Virus record (IMG/VR): IMGVR_UViG_3300030104_004642
Coordinates: 51,003 to 115,002 of that record
DNA from: a virus
Length of the DNA stretch: 64,000 nucleotides
Reading direction: 5' to 3' (one strand)
Part shown: in pieces, positions 26,301-34,500 of the stretch
Layout of the letters: every line of letters starts with the position of its first letter
Numbering within the stretch: the first letter of the stretch is position 1
Translations under genes and position numbers: made by a program
The notes under the pieces: generated by a model
Database searches by the model: none
Seen by the model: only the letters and a program-made list of their open reading frames with translations
Told to the model about the DNA's origin: nothing

Positions 26301-27270
26301 CCTTTAAAGTCTGTTTGAGTTTGTTTTGCTCACCTAATATTGATTTTTTTAGTTTTCTATCATCATCTTTGAATTCTTTGTGATGATCATAAACCCTGAG
26401 GGTCATTTCCCTCAGTTCTTTGTAGATTTTTTCCTTAGATTCAGTTAATCTGATGTTTGTGGAGTCTAAATTCTCAGAAAGATTCTTTGAATCTACTCTT
26501 TGTTCAAAATCTTTGGTTTCAATAACCTCATTTAACTCAGAAACCCTTGAATCTATTTTTTCCTTGATAATATCAAGGTGCCCCTGTACCTTTTTGAAGT
26601 CATCATCAATAATTCCAAAGGTTTTACCAATCCATGAGAAATCTGGAACCTCATTTACCTTCTGAACCCAGTCAGGGAAGGTTGGAATACTCTCATTGAC
26701 CTGTTCAATCCTTGATTTAAGGGCATCAAGGTCATTTTCATAGTATTTTACCTCTGGAAGGGACTCAATTTCTTCCTTAATTCTTGATATTTTACCATAA
26801 ATGAGTTCAATATCACCCTCATAGTACCTGACCTCAGGAACTTCTGGGATTTTTTGCTCAATTTCAGTTAATTTTTCTTCAAATTCCTCATTTTTTGATT
26901 TTAAATCAAAGATTTTATCACTTTTGAGATCATAAATTGAAAAATTCTCTTGAATTTCAGCAATTTTTTCACTTATCTGACCAATCTCTTCATCATATGA
27001 CTTGATCTCAGGTATTTCAGGTATTTCTTTTCTTACATCATTAACTAATTTGACCAGTTCTTGCCATTCTGGTGCTTTTACTACGTCAATAACCTCTGCA
27101 AATGTATTTCCATCTGCATCTTCAATGGTTTGATCCTCTTCAAGAGGGTAAGTCTTATATTCTTCTACTGATGGTAATTCTTCTTTCTCTTCAATGAAGT
27201 CCTTATAAGAGGGAAGATTGCTCTCCTCTAGATAATCATTTATTGACGGCAAGTCCTCTTTATTAGACAT
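23347..27270 (-). CDS. Long tail fiber with coiled-coil stem and pectin-lyase-like region
   Basis: A 1307-residue protein. Residues 1-400 are a long charged coiled coil with repeated PEVKYYE/PEVRYYEGD units spaced about 40-60 residues apart. Next come LFISRIQTQLSTMGGGGAGF and LDDVTFDGTDNQLLIYNSTT, a docking module shared with the 375-residue protein. Then there are fiber shaft repeats (LYHDSNQSFIDNNTGPLFIR), and a right-handed beta-helix stretch that begins NVFYVAKDGDDTNNGTS at about 845. Two GSGY-type repeats lie near the end. It probably forms a trimeric host-contact fiber. Confidence 0.8.
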   Translation of the reverse strand: MSNKEDLPSINDYLEESNLPSYKDFIEEKEELPSVEEYKTYPLEEDQTIEDADGNTFAEVIDVVKAPEWQELVKLVNDVRKEIPEIPEIKSYDEEIGQISEKIAEIQENFSIYDLKSDKIFDLKSKNEEFEEKLTEIEQKIPEVPEVRYYEGDIELIYGKISRIKEEIESLPEVKYYENDLDALKSRIEQVNESIPTFPDWVQKVNEVPDFSWIGKTFGIIDDDFKKVQGHLDIIKEKIDSRVSELNEVIETKDFEQRVDSKNLSENLDSTNIRLTESKEKIYKELREMTLRVYDHHKEFKDDDRKLKKSILGEQNKLKQTLKEQIKSIENESIKTDEKIISFYTDLKEEVEQKFNSLPEVKYYDKDIKKLQVEVKNVKTNIKGLITELYKIANVIKKQQKTLTEGLLDEPPNEKETAGKQTDPLTPLDQKFATLDDLSKHYRLFISRIQTQLSTMGGGGAGFIKDLDDVTFDGTDNQLLIYNSTTSKWVGIASTAIQGSVGAAGTWGVDNVGIHTVKSVGIGTTTAKAGVSLHVIGDIEATGNVTVGGTVTYEDVKNVDSLGIITGRDNIEIITDGKKLQIGASADLQLYHDSNQSFIDNNTGPLFIRNNVDDDDGGNIIIQAKSGKSSAVFQDDEGVRLYFNDVEKFETTSGGINITGNIESDSLNVTGVSTLTNQIKLFSDDGSPGRIDLYCEASNAHYARIQAPAHSDFSGNITLTLPSDSGTLLTNVVEDTTPQLGGNLDLNSKNITGSGSFGVTGISTFNTGVGTVHIGSGNTALLVDGDARILGILTVGSASVVIDGDNNTVSVGLVTVTNSTIILGENVTLDAGATGINSAPNVFYVAKDGDDTNNGTSIDNAKLTIAGAVSIANTGSVIKVLSGNYVENNPIELPAFSAVVGDDLRTVKVLPNNTTQDIFHVKKGCKLANMTFSGHVHPAAAVAFPTGGATNVGGGKWKGPYIQNCTSDTTTGIGVLIDGDKAEKTKSMNVDAFTQYNQGGVGVAVTNEGYAQLVSVFTICCDKAITVHKGGQADVANSNCSFGTFGLIADGVSDQQFTGIVTTSAAAGQDTVIVNVGAVTTRPYDGQVVFFDTLFKSVESITITNGGSGYTSTPSVTVSTPSGPNGEVATAFATIEGGNVTSIDIISSGSQYTGTATITISAPDSGTTATATAVMSDTYFTINSATPISSGITTLTLAENLFNTVGVGSTAFFFQQSKIVASSHTFEYIGSGNTITGATPKRGGVTIQANEAVSQNGGRVIYTSTDQSGNFRIGDDLQINQATGTISGRAFSKSLFSEMTPFILALS

Positions 27271-27312
27271 TCTATTAGTAATAATACTTTGGGATTTCTC
27301 TCCCTTGATGTA

Positions 27313-27687
27313 TTATTTATCAGGATTATTATTCTTCAATAACTTTTGCAATTCTGCTGTTGAACCAACAAATAAGGCATTGTTAACTGTGGTTGGACCC
27401 TTGCTTACTCTTTCTTCTTCTACATCTTTTAACTTCTGTTGTAAGGTCATCAGTTTATCAGTTGCATCAGCAACATTCTTGATCAACTGACCAGCAACCT
27501 CATATGCCCTTGGCATCTCACTCTCCTGTGCAAGTTCTAAGATACCATTAATTGCTTCCTGACCCTTTTCAATGATTGAATATAGGTTACCCCTGGTGTA
27601 TTCATAATCTTTTTCTACATCATCCTTTGTCAGATGAGCAGGTTTTTCTTTACCAGGAGTCACATCTATAATATTATCTTCTGTCAT
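27313..27687 (-). CDS. gp16: gp16 terminase small subunit
   Basis: A 124-residue helical protein (T4 gp16 is 164). The central segment EYTRGNLYSIIEKGQEAING and the later KLMTLQQKLKDVEEERV match the small terminase coiled-coil core. The ring-forming subunit recognises DNA and stimulates the gp17 ATPase. The ATG overlaps the stop of gp15 by one base. A late promoter for the fiber gene lies in its 3' end (27314-27321). Confidence 0.88.
   Translation of the reverse strand: MTEDNIIDVTPGKEKPAHLTKDDVEKDYEYTRGNLYSIIEKGQEAINGILELAQESEMPRAYEVAGQLIKNVADATDKLMTLQQKLKDVEEERVSKGPTTVNNALFVGSTAELQKLLKNNNPDK
27314..27321 (-). promoter_or_regulatory. Late promoter (GATAAATA) before the long tail fiber gene
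   Basis: The minus strand reads GATAAATA at the very end of gp16, 44 bases before the fiber ATG at 27270. Confidence 0.6.
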
Positions 27688-28694
27688 CAGAAGGTGCTCC
27701 CATCAAAACCAAAGTTATCTCCAATATCAATGAAGTTAGCATCTGCTGCCTCAATACCAAGGACAGATGCTCCCAGAACATGACTGGCAGCAGTGGTTTT
27801 ATCTTGACCCCTCTTAACTGTGAGTTTGTTTCCATTAATTTTGTCAACAAACATCTCCTCCTCACCAACAGTAACATATTGCTTGACAGTAACTGCTGAT
27901 CCATCATCAACAGTGATGACAGTTTCTGTGGTATCAACATCCTCCGCAAGTTGGGTCAAAACATTGCCATTGTAATCTTTGGTTGCTCTTGGAACAACAC
28001 TATATGTGACATCCCTTTGATATGATTGACCAGAGGATGTTCTCTGACCAGCAACATATCCAACTTGTACCTTCTTAATGACATCACTGGATACATCAGA
28101 GATAGGACCATAAAGATTGGTCTTAGCAACAAATCTGAGTGTATAGACAAGTGCTCTTCTTGTATCAAAATTACCCTCATAATCATCCTCCATTGAAACA
28201 CTTTCCAACTGGACAGGAACATTGACTACCTCTTTCAGACTACCAAGTAATTTGATAGGAAGGGTATATGATGGTTGAAAGTATGGGAGGATCTGTTCAA
28301 TAGTTTGAAGTGCATCATCATTTAACTTAGTCATAATTGACAATTCAAAACCCATATTGTATGGGACAGGCATAAAGACCTTCTTGGTCTTTGTGCCATT
28401 ATCAGTTACAGGATGAAATGCTTGTGTTTGAGTTGCCTTTCTTGTTGGGTCATATTGAAGATCAGTAAATTCAAATGACATCCTTGGTAGAGTCATTTGA
28501 ACTGGTTTATTCAGATCTGCTTCCTGCTGCAATCTGGCGAGGAACTTCTGGGTAGGACCATATGCAAGAGGAACCTTAATGACACTATAAGTATCATTAT
28601 TTGCATCCTTCTTATGGATCTCAATCCCATTGAAGAGAGATCCAAATGCTATGATTACTGATCTGAAGATCTCATTGTAAAAATGCTCAAACAT
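27687..28694 (-). CDS. gp15: gp15 tail sheath stabiliser and terminator
   Basis: A 335-residue protein (T4 gp15 is 272). It starts MFEHFYNEIFRSVIIAFGSL, followed by KVPLAYGPTQKFLARLQQEA and MTLPRMSFEFTDLQYDPTRK, all characteristic of gp15. Rings of gp15 cap the finished tail and join it to the neck. The C-terminal 90 residues, with a VTVKQYVTVGEEEMFVDKIN segment, look like an added beta domain absent from T4. Confidence 0.93.
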   Translation of the reverse strand: MFEHFYNEIFRSVIIAFGSLFNGIEIHKKDANNDTYSVIKVPLAYGPTQKFLARLQQEADLNKPVQMTLPRMSFEFTDLQYDPTRKATQTQAFHPVTDNGTKTKKVFMPVPYNMGFELSIMTKLNDDALQTIEQILPYFQPSYTLPIKLLGSLKEVVNVPVQLESVSMEDDYEGNFDTRRALVYTLRFVAKTNLYGPISDVSSDVIKKVQVGYVAGQRTSSGQSYQRDVTYSVVPRATKDYNGNVLTQLAEDVDTTETVITVDDGSAVTVKQYVTVGEEEMFVDKINGNKLTVKRGQDKTTAASHVLGASVLGIEAADANFIDIGDNFGFDGSTF

Positions 28695-28712
28695 TTTATT
28701 ACTACTTTTTAT

Positions 28713-28720
28713 TATTTATT
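28713..28720 (-). promoter_or_regulatory. Late promoter (AATAAATA) before gp15
   Basis: The minus strand reads AATAAATA 19 bases before the gp15 ATG, at the end of gp14. Confidence 0.65.
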
Positions 28721-30101
28721 AGGGCATACCAAAGGGGTTAGTTTTGGTGAAGTCAATTATGTCATCTGCCAATATTTCAATGTTGTCATTGTCAGCAAAT
28801 CCACTAACCACATCATCCTTGTTGAGGACTCTAAGAGCAAATGATGCTCCAGAATCTTGACCAATAATATTCTCTCCAACAAGGAATGAACCATCAACAA
28901 TTGATACCTGAAGGGTGTTATTGACAGCATCCCATTCTTTAACCCTAGCAGTGGTTCCAGATACAGATCCTGTTACAATCTCATTAAAGACATAACTTCC
29001 AGTGGCAGCACTGGCAGGAGGAGAATCAAATGTGATTGTTGGATTGGTTGTATATCCACTTCCAGGATTTGTAATATATGCTGCTATGACAGTGCCAGCA
29101 GCATTGATTCTTGCAACACCAGAGGCAGTCACTCCTACACCTGGTGATGAGAATGTAATGTCTGGATGTGATGTATAACCAGAACCAGCATTGGTAATAG
29201 TAATAGAAGCAGCACTAACATCAGTTGACAGTCCAGTGGTTGCTGCTGCCCCACCACCTCCACCACCAGTGAAGACAATTGATGGAGCAACTGTATAACC
29301 AGCACCAGCATTAGACAGTAATACTGCCATCACAGAACCATTCTTGCTTCCAGTGCAGTTAACAAAATCTGTTGATAGTGAGGCAATACCAACAGCAGTG
29401 ACACCACCTGAGGGGGCAGATGAGAATCCAACTGTTGGTGCAGTGGCATAACCACCACCCATATTGGTTATATTGACAGAGGTAATAGTACCAGTTGCTG
29501 TTGATGCTGTTCCTGCTGCTGTTATAGACTGTCCAATCAGGGTAAGGGTCTGTATATAACCAATCTGCTCAATCTCATCATCAATGGTCTCTACACCAGT
29601 ATCAATAACCTCATCCTCATATCTGTAAAGTTGAAGACTCAGTGTGTAGACATAATTCTTTTGTAGTTGATAGAATGGTTGCTCATGCTCAACATAGTTA
29701 ATCTCAAACAATCTATCACCAAGTGGGAAGTAGACCAGATCACCCTCCTTTGGTCTGGTTGCTAACTCAATGTTGGGAATATTTTTGATTAGTGGTGTAA
29801 TATATCTTTCATATCTGTCCCTTGATATAACCAGTTTAAGATCATCCTGATTTTCAATACCAAACTTGGATAACAAGGTTCCTTGTCCACCATATCCCTC
29901 ATAACTATCAAGATATGCTTCTAATGGATAAGCATTATCAAATTCTGATTGAATAACTTCCCTTATGACAGTATTTTTTGTCACATACCTTCTGGGGATA
30001 TAGTAAATCTCAATACCATACATCTTCAACTGTTCGTTGACTAAACTCTGTATGAGATTTTGCTCTGACTTTTGACTATTGAGAAAGTATGGATTTAACA
30101 T
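28719..30101 (-). CDS. gp14: gp14 neck protein with inserted GSGY repeats
   Basis: A 460-residue protein against 256 in T4. The first 190 residues are a normal gp14 (MLNPYFLNSQKSEQNLIQSL, then YIPRRYVTKNTVIREVIQSE and FPLGDRLFEINYVEHEQPFY). After IEQIGYIQTL there is an insertion of about 170 residues made of four tandem repeats with the pattern (A/S)GYTxxPxIxF, and then a short closing domain. gp14 joins the head completion ring to the tail. The insertion probably decorates the outside of the neck. Confidence 0.92.
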   Translation of the reverse strand: MLNPYFLNSQKSEQNLIQSLVNEQLKMYGIEIYYIPRRYVTKNTVIREVIQSEFDNAYPLEAYLDSYEGYGGQGTLLSKFGIENQDDLKLVISRDRYERYITPLIKNIPNIELATRPKEGDLVYFPLGDRLFEINYVEHEQPFYQLQKNYVYTLSLQLYRYEDEVIDTGVETIDDEIEQIGYIQTLTLIGQSITAAGTASTATGTITSVNITNMGGGYATAPTVGFSSAPSGGVTAVGIASLSTDFVNCTGSKNGSVMAVLLSNAGAGYTVAPSIVFTGGGGGGAAATTGLSTDVSAASITITNAGSGYTSHPDITFSSPGVGVTASGVARINAAGTVIAAYITNPGSGYTTNPTITFDSPPASAATGSYVFNEIVTGSVSGTTARVKEWDAVNNTLQVSIVDGSFLVGENIIGQDSGASFALRVLNKDDVVSGFADNDNIEILADDIIDFTKTNPFGMP

Positions 30102-30102
30102 A

Positions 30103-30966
30103 TCAACCTATCAGATCCAGTGGTGGGAGTTCATATCTACTCAACATCTCAACCTTGATTTCATCAAGTTCCCTTTGAGCATCATCATAAAGTTGTCTGC
30201 CATTAAACTCAACACCACCAGGCAATTTCACACCTGTAAATTTGATCAAGTTTTGACCCCACTGCCTCTTGATTAGTGAAGTGAGATATCTCTTGAGAAA
30301 TACATCATTATAAACCTTCGTATAATCATTTGGATTGAGTGCCCTGTAAGCCTCAATGATAATAAACTCATCCTCCTTTATGTTATCCCAATCTACATCA
30401 AGATACAATCTATCCTGTCTGATGTTATATCTAATTCTTTTATGAGTATTCAGCAGGAAGTCCATTGTCTCAAGATAACTCATGGACATGGAGTATGAGA
30501 GCAAATCAGTGCTTCCAAAGTAGTAAATATCATTCAAGAACAATTGGTACTTGAAACTAAACATATTAGAACTACTTGCTGCCTGAGCATCATCATATTT
30601 AAATATTCTCTCAATGCCTATGACTTGAGGTGGAACTTGAATGTAGTTACTATTTTCATAAAAAGCAAAATCTGTAGAATCCCCTCCTATTGTGGTGCTT
30701 ACTGTAGTTGAAGTAATACCAGTTTGAGTGGTGGCACTTGATGCTCCTGGTGGTCTTGCTTTTCCCCTTTCTACATCAGCAGCAGTAATTTGATATTTAA
30801 GAAATGTCTTTTCTACACCATCATAATGTCTCTCATTATAAAACTGAATGGCATCATCCATCAAGTCTTGAACTTGTTCTTCTGCGACATTAATTTCTAA
30901 GACAGGGGCACCCAACTGTCTTAAACAATAATCTATCAATTCTTGTCTTGAGGAAGGTTGTGCCAT
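30103..30966 (-). CDS. gp13: gp13 neck protein
   Basis: A 287-residue protein (T4 gp13 is 309). Diagnostic stretches are ELIDYCLRQLGAPVLEINVA at the start, DDAIQFYNERHYDGVEKTFL, and the C-terminal YLTSLIKRQWGQNLIKFTGV. gp13 binds the portal after packaging and provides the platform for tail attachment with gp14. A Thr/Ser-rich loop (residues 75-100) replaces part of the T4 sequence. Confidence 0.94.
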   Translation of the reverse strand: MAQPSSRQELIDYCLRQLGAPVLEINVAEEQVQDLMDDAIQFYNERHYDGVEKTFLKYQITAADVERGKARPPGASSATTQTGITSTTVSTTIGGDSTDFAFYENSNYIQVPPQVIGIERIFKYDDAQAASSSNMFSFKYQLFLNDIYYFGSTDLLSYSMSMSYLETMDFLLNTHKRIRYNIRQDRLYLDVDWDNIKEDEFIIIEAYRALNPNDYTKVYNDVFLKRYLTSLIKRQWGQNLIKFTGVKLPGGVEFNGRQLYDDAQRELDEIKVEMLSRYELPPLDLIG

Positions 30967-30994
30967 TATACACTATATCCTTTTCTATATTTAG

Positions 30995-31378
30995 TTAGAT
31001 GGAGAGACCTCCTTCCACCACTACATTTCCAGATGCCAATTTGAAAACAGTTCCTGCTGAACCTACAGCATTGATGTCAAAATAATATCTACCTGGATTT
31101 AAAGAAGAAGTAATAGTATCAGTAAGGGAGATATTAAATTCACCATTAGCAGCAGATGTGATACCACTTGTGAATTCTGTGATTCCTCCACTTGATGCCC
31201 CTATTGCTACTGATTTTTTGATACCTGCCTTAATTGTGAAAACAGACAGGTCAAAAACTGCTTTACTTTCTTGCTTTACTGCAAATGTTGTCTTAAAATC
31301 AGCACCCTGTAAAATGGTAAGATTCACGCCATAAGCAGTTTGTGAATCAGGGTTAAAAGTGATTGTGTTGTTAGCCAT
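30995..31378 (-). CDS. Small beta-sandwich structural protein
   Basis: A 127-residue protein, MANNTITFNPDSQTAYGVNL at the start. Short strands such as FKTTFAVKQESKAVFDLSVF and a closing GRYYFDINAVGSAGT resemble Ig-like N-terminal domains of phage baseplate and fiber proteins. It lies at the end of the baseplate operon, overlapping the next small gene by eight bases. Structural role inferred from context. Confidence 0.65.
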   Translation of the reverse strand: MANNTITFNPDSQTAYGVNLTILQGADFKTTFAVKQESKAVFDLSVFTIKAGIKKSVAIGASSGGITEFTSGITSAANGEFNISLTDTITSSLNPGRYYFDINAVGSAGTVFKLASGNVVVEGGLSI

Positions 31379-31592
31379 TGATTACTGCTTTTAACATTGA
31401 TTTGATTTCATCTAAATCACCCTTTAAATCATCTACTTTTTTTTCAAGGGAGTCAACTCTTTCCTTATCAGATAATTGTTTCTCCCTATTTTTTATGTAT
31501 GCTTCAAACTCATTTTTATCTGTGTTGATAATAGCATTATTGCTTTTATCCCTTGATAAATTTTTGTTTCCATTAACAGGTACAAATGTCAT
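31371..31592 (-). CDS. Small coiled-coil protein of the baseplate operon
   Basis: A 73-residue protein. The second half (KERVDSLEKKVDDLKGDLDE) is a clear heptad coiled coil of about five heptads. The first half is polar and probably disordered. The ATG overlaps the stop of the 2529-residue gene by four bases. It may be a trimerising or chaperone-type accessory of the fiber or wedge proteins; this is inference from context. Confidence 0.6.
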   Translation of the reverse strand: MTFVPVNGNKNLSRDKSNNAIINTDKNEFEAYIKNREKQLSDKERVDSLEKKVDDLKGDLDEIKSMLKAVING

Positions 31593-34500
31593 GCCAGTGC
31601 TATTGCTCTTAGGTTTCTAAATTGAGGAACAATTGCCTGGTTGGTTGAAGTACCAATCAATTTAAGTCTGAAAGACTTAAATGGTGGCAGACTGTCCATG
31701 GTAAATTTATATTCAGTGAAATCATTAATAGCAGGTGTTTGAGTCAGATTGTCATTCTTCTCCTTAGGAAGATCTGGTGTTCCATTAGAGGCAGCAGGAT
31801 TAATAACCCTGCCAAACTGATCAATATTATTAATACCAGGGAATGGAATAAATTTAGTTTCAGCAGCACTTACATCCTGATCAAGGGCATAGAACATTCT
31901 GACATCACTTGATGTTGAAATATAACCATCAATGAACACTTTCAATGATGTTGCTGGATTTTCAAGTGTAATGTTCTTGGTAACATAGATCATGCTGTTT
32001 GGATCATTTGGAATTCCAACAACCCTTGGATCAGTAGCAAAGTTAGTGATAGGTCCATCAACCCTGTTAGACACAAAGATAACAGAGGAGTGGTTCAAAT
32101 CAATCATTGGAGAAATTCTCTTATCATATGTAAGCATATCAAGGTTAAGAGTAAATGACTTACCACCTGGAAGTGTTGTAAGATAGTTTTGTTGATTTAC
32201 CTCAGAGGCAACCATCCTTTGTGTGGTAAAGTAGTTCTTCTTATTGAACTGAACATCCTCAAATCCCTGATCAACATAGGATACCTCTCTACCACTTACA
32301 GAAGTTTCAGAAACTGTTCTTGCAGAGGCAAGGACAAATGATCCCTCTGGTGATGTTGATGTGACACTGGGAACAATCAGTGAGTAGGGGATATTATATG
32401 TTCCCTTAGCACCTCTTGCTGAGGCACCATCAAGGACAAAGTTCTCAACAGGAATAAATGTGCCACCAATACTTGTTCTATTGGTCCCATTGCCATTATC
32501 AGACATATCAAGCTTGATATGATAGTGATCAATGCCAATTGGATCAGCTTTGGTAACCAAAGAAAGATCATGAACTGTATTGATTCTTCTCAGAGAGACA
32601 TTAGAAAATTCATACTTTCTAACAACCTCATTAGTTCCATAAGTGGCAGCATTTCCTTCTACTGCCCTGGCAATTCCTGTAAGTGAACCAGATGTACCAG
32701 ATCCAGGTGTAACTCCATCATAAGAAATAATCTCAGTACCAATTTGAACATATCCAGGGTTAGTATTTGAAACACCCACATTTTCAAATGTATCAAATCC
32801 AGCAGTGTTAGCAATAGAAATTGCTCCTGTGCTTGATTTTGGATAATCAGTAAGGAGGAGGGTTGGTTCCTCAACTGATTTTAGACCAGACAGTTTTACT
32901 CTATTAGTATTAGAGTACATTCCATGATTTCTTTGATAGATCTTGAGGTGTAGACCATCCTCAAGAATAGTGGTATCAGTAGGAATAACAGCACCCCCAA
33001 CACCAGCATTAAGAGCTACCCTTGTGCCACCAGTTGAATCATATTCCAGGAAATCATTAGCATTAGTGCTAAACTCACCTTGAACATTACTAACAATCAA
33101 TCTATTATTTGCTGTGATGATGCCAACTGTCAACTTCATTCCATCACCAAGTTCCTCTGTTCCAAATGCAAGAGGAGCAAAGACATCACCTAAAACAACA
33201 TTGGTTCCACCAGCATTAATGGTTGCTCCAATGGCAATACCATCCTTAATATGAAGATCAGCAGTTACATCTGACCCTCTTCCTGTCAGGGCAGTTAAAG
33301 CAACACCAGTAAATGTTAGTTCACCAGATTGTGGTGTAAATCCAATACCAGGATTAGTGATTGTAAGATCACCAGTTGCAATACCTGTAAACTGCTCAAG
33401 AATACCAGTAGCACCAGTGTTCTGTTGAGTGACCCTATTGCCAGGTACTAATGGGTAGGATACACTGATTTGATTTACAGTTGTACCAATACCAACACTT
33501 GCAGTTCTTGAAAGTGCCTGAACACCACCAGAACGAATTTGCTCATTCTTCTTATCAAGATTGGGGTTATAGAACTGAACATTACCAGATCCAACAAAGT
33601 CTGCTCTGTGAAGAACAAACTTCATATCTTCATACTGACTTGGAGTCCATACAGTTGCATTCTGTGACTTGAACAATGAACCCAAAAGTGGTTGCTCAGT
33701 AACCAGAACTCTACCTTGCTCAGTAGCAAGAGTTGTCACATCTGCTTCACCAAGTCTGGAGATCCAAAGGTTGTAAGTAGTGGTATCAGCCATAACAACC
33801 AAAGCATAATCACGACCAGAGGAAAGATAAACAGGTGACTCAAATCTGAATGTTGTAACAGCAGTTCCATCATCAGATACATTTACATCATCAGGATCCA
33901 AGGTTACTTCAGAGAAAGCCAAGATCTTTTGATTTGGTGTGCCAAGGGTGGTCTCCCTAATTTCAATTGAGACTGGAAGTTGAGTATCCTTAGTTTGGAA
34001 GAACAGATCAATCTTAGTAGCATAAATTCCTTTCTTAGAGTCAATCTTGAAAGTTTGTGCTAAGGGGTCACCTCTCCAAACTGGCGCTGGTGGTGGTGGA
34101 GGGGGAGGAGTTGGTCTAAGTGTTCTACTATTGATAATATCAAAGTTGACATCAGAATCTAATTCTTGCTGCTCAGCATCCACATCTGAAGTGGTTACCC
34201 TGGCATTTCTAAGTGAAAGGGTAACCTCTTCTGTTGTATCAATATCACCCTGTGAGAAGAAGATTTCTTGAGCAGAGGTTGTAGTTGTGCCTTGAATCAG
34301 GTTATTAACACTACTACTTGACAGTTTAAATACGTTTCTTCCAGTATTAAACTCAGCAAAATCTTCTTCCTCAGGACCAGGAACATTGAAGGAACCAATT
34401 AGAGTACCAACCCTATCAGTTTGTAAATTGATGCCCTGAACACTTGCCTCAGCACCACTTGATTGACCCCTGAGGATCATACCAGTCTCAATATTTCCAG

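Noticed and set aside
31371-31592. Possible frameshifted end of the 2529-residue protein
   Set aside because: The overlap is an ordinary ATGA junction, the small frame has its own start and a complete coiled coil, so a separate gene is simpler.
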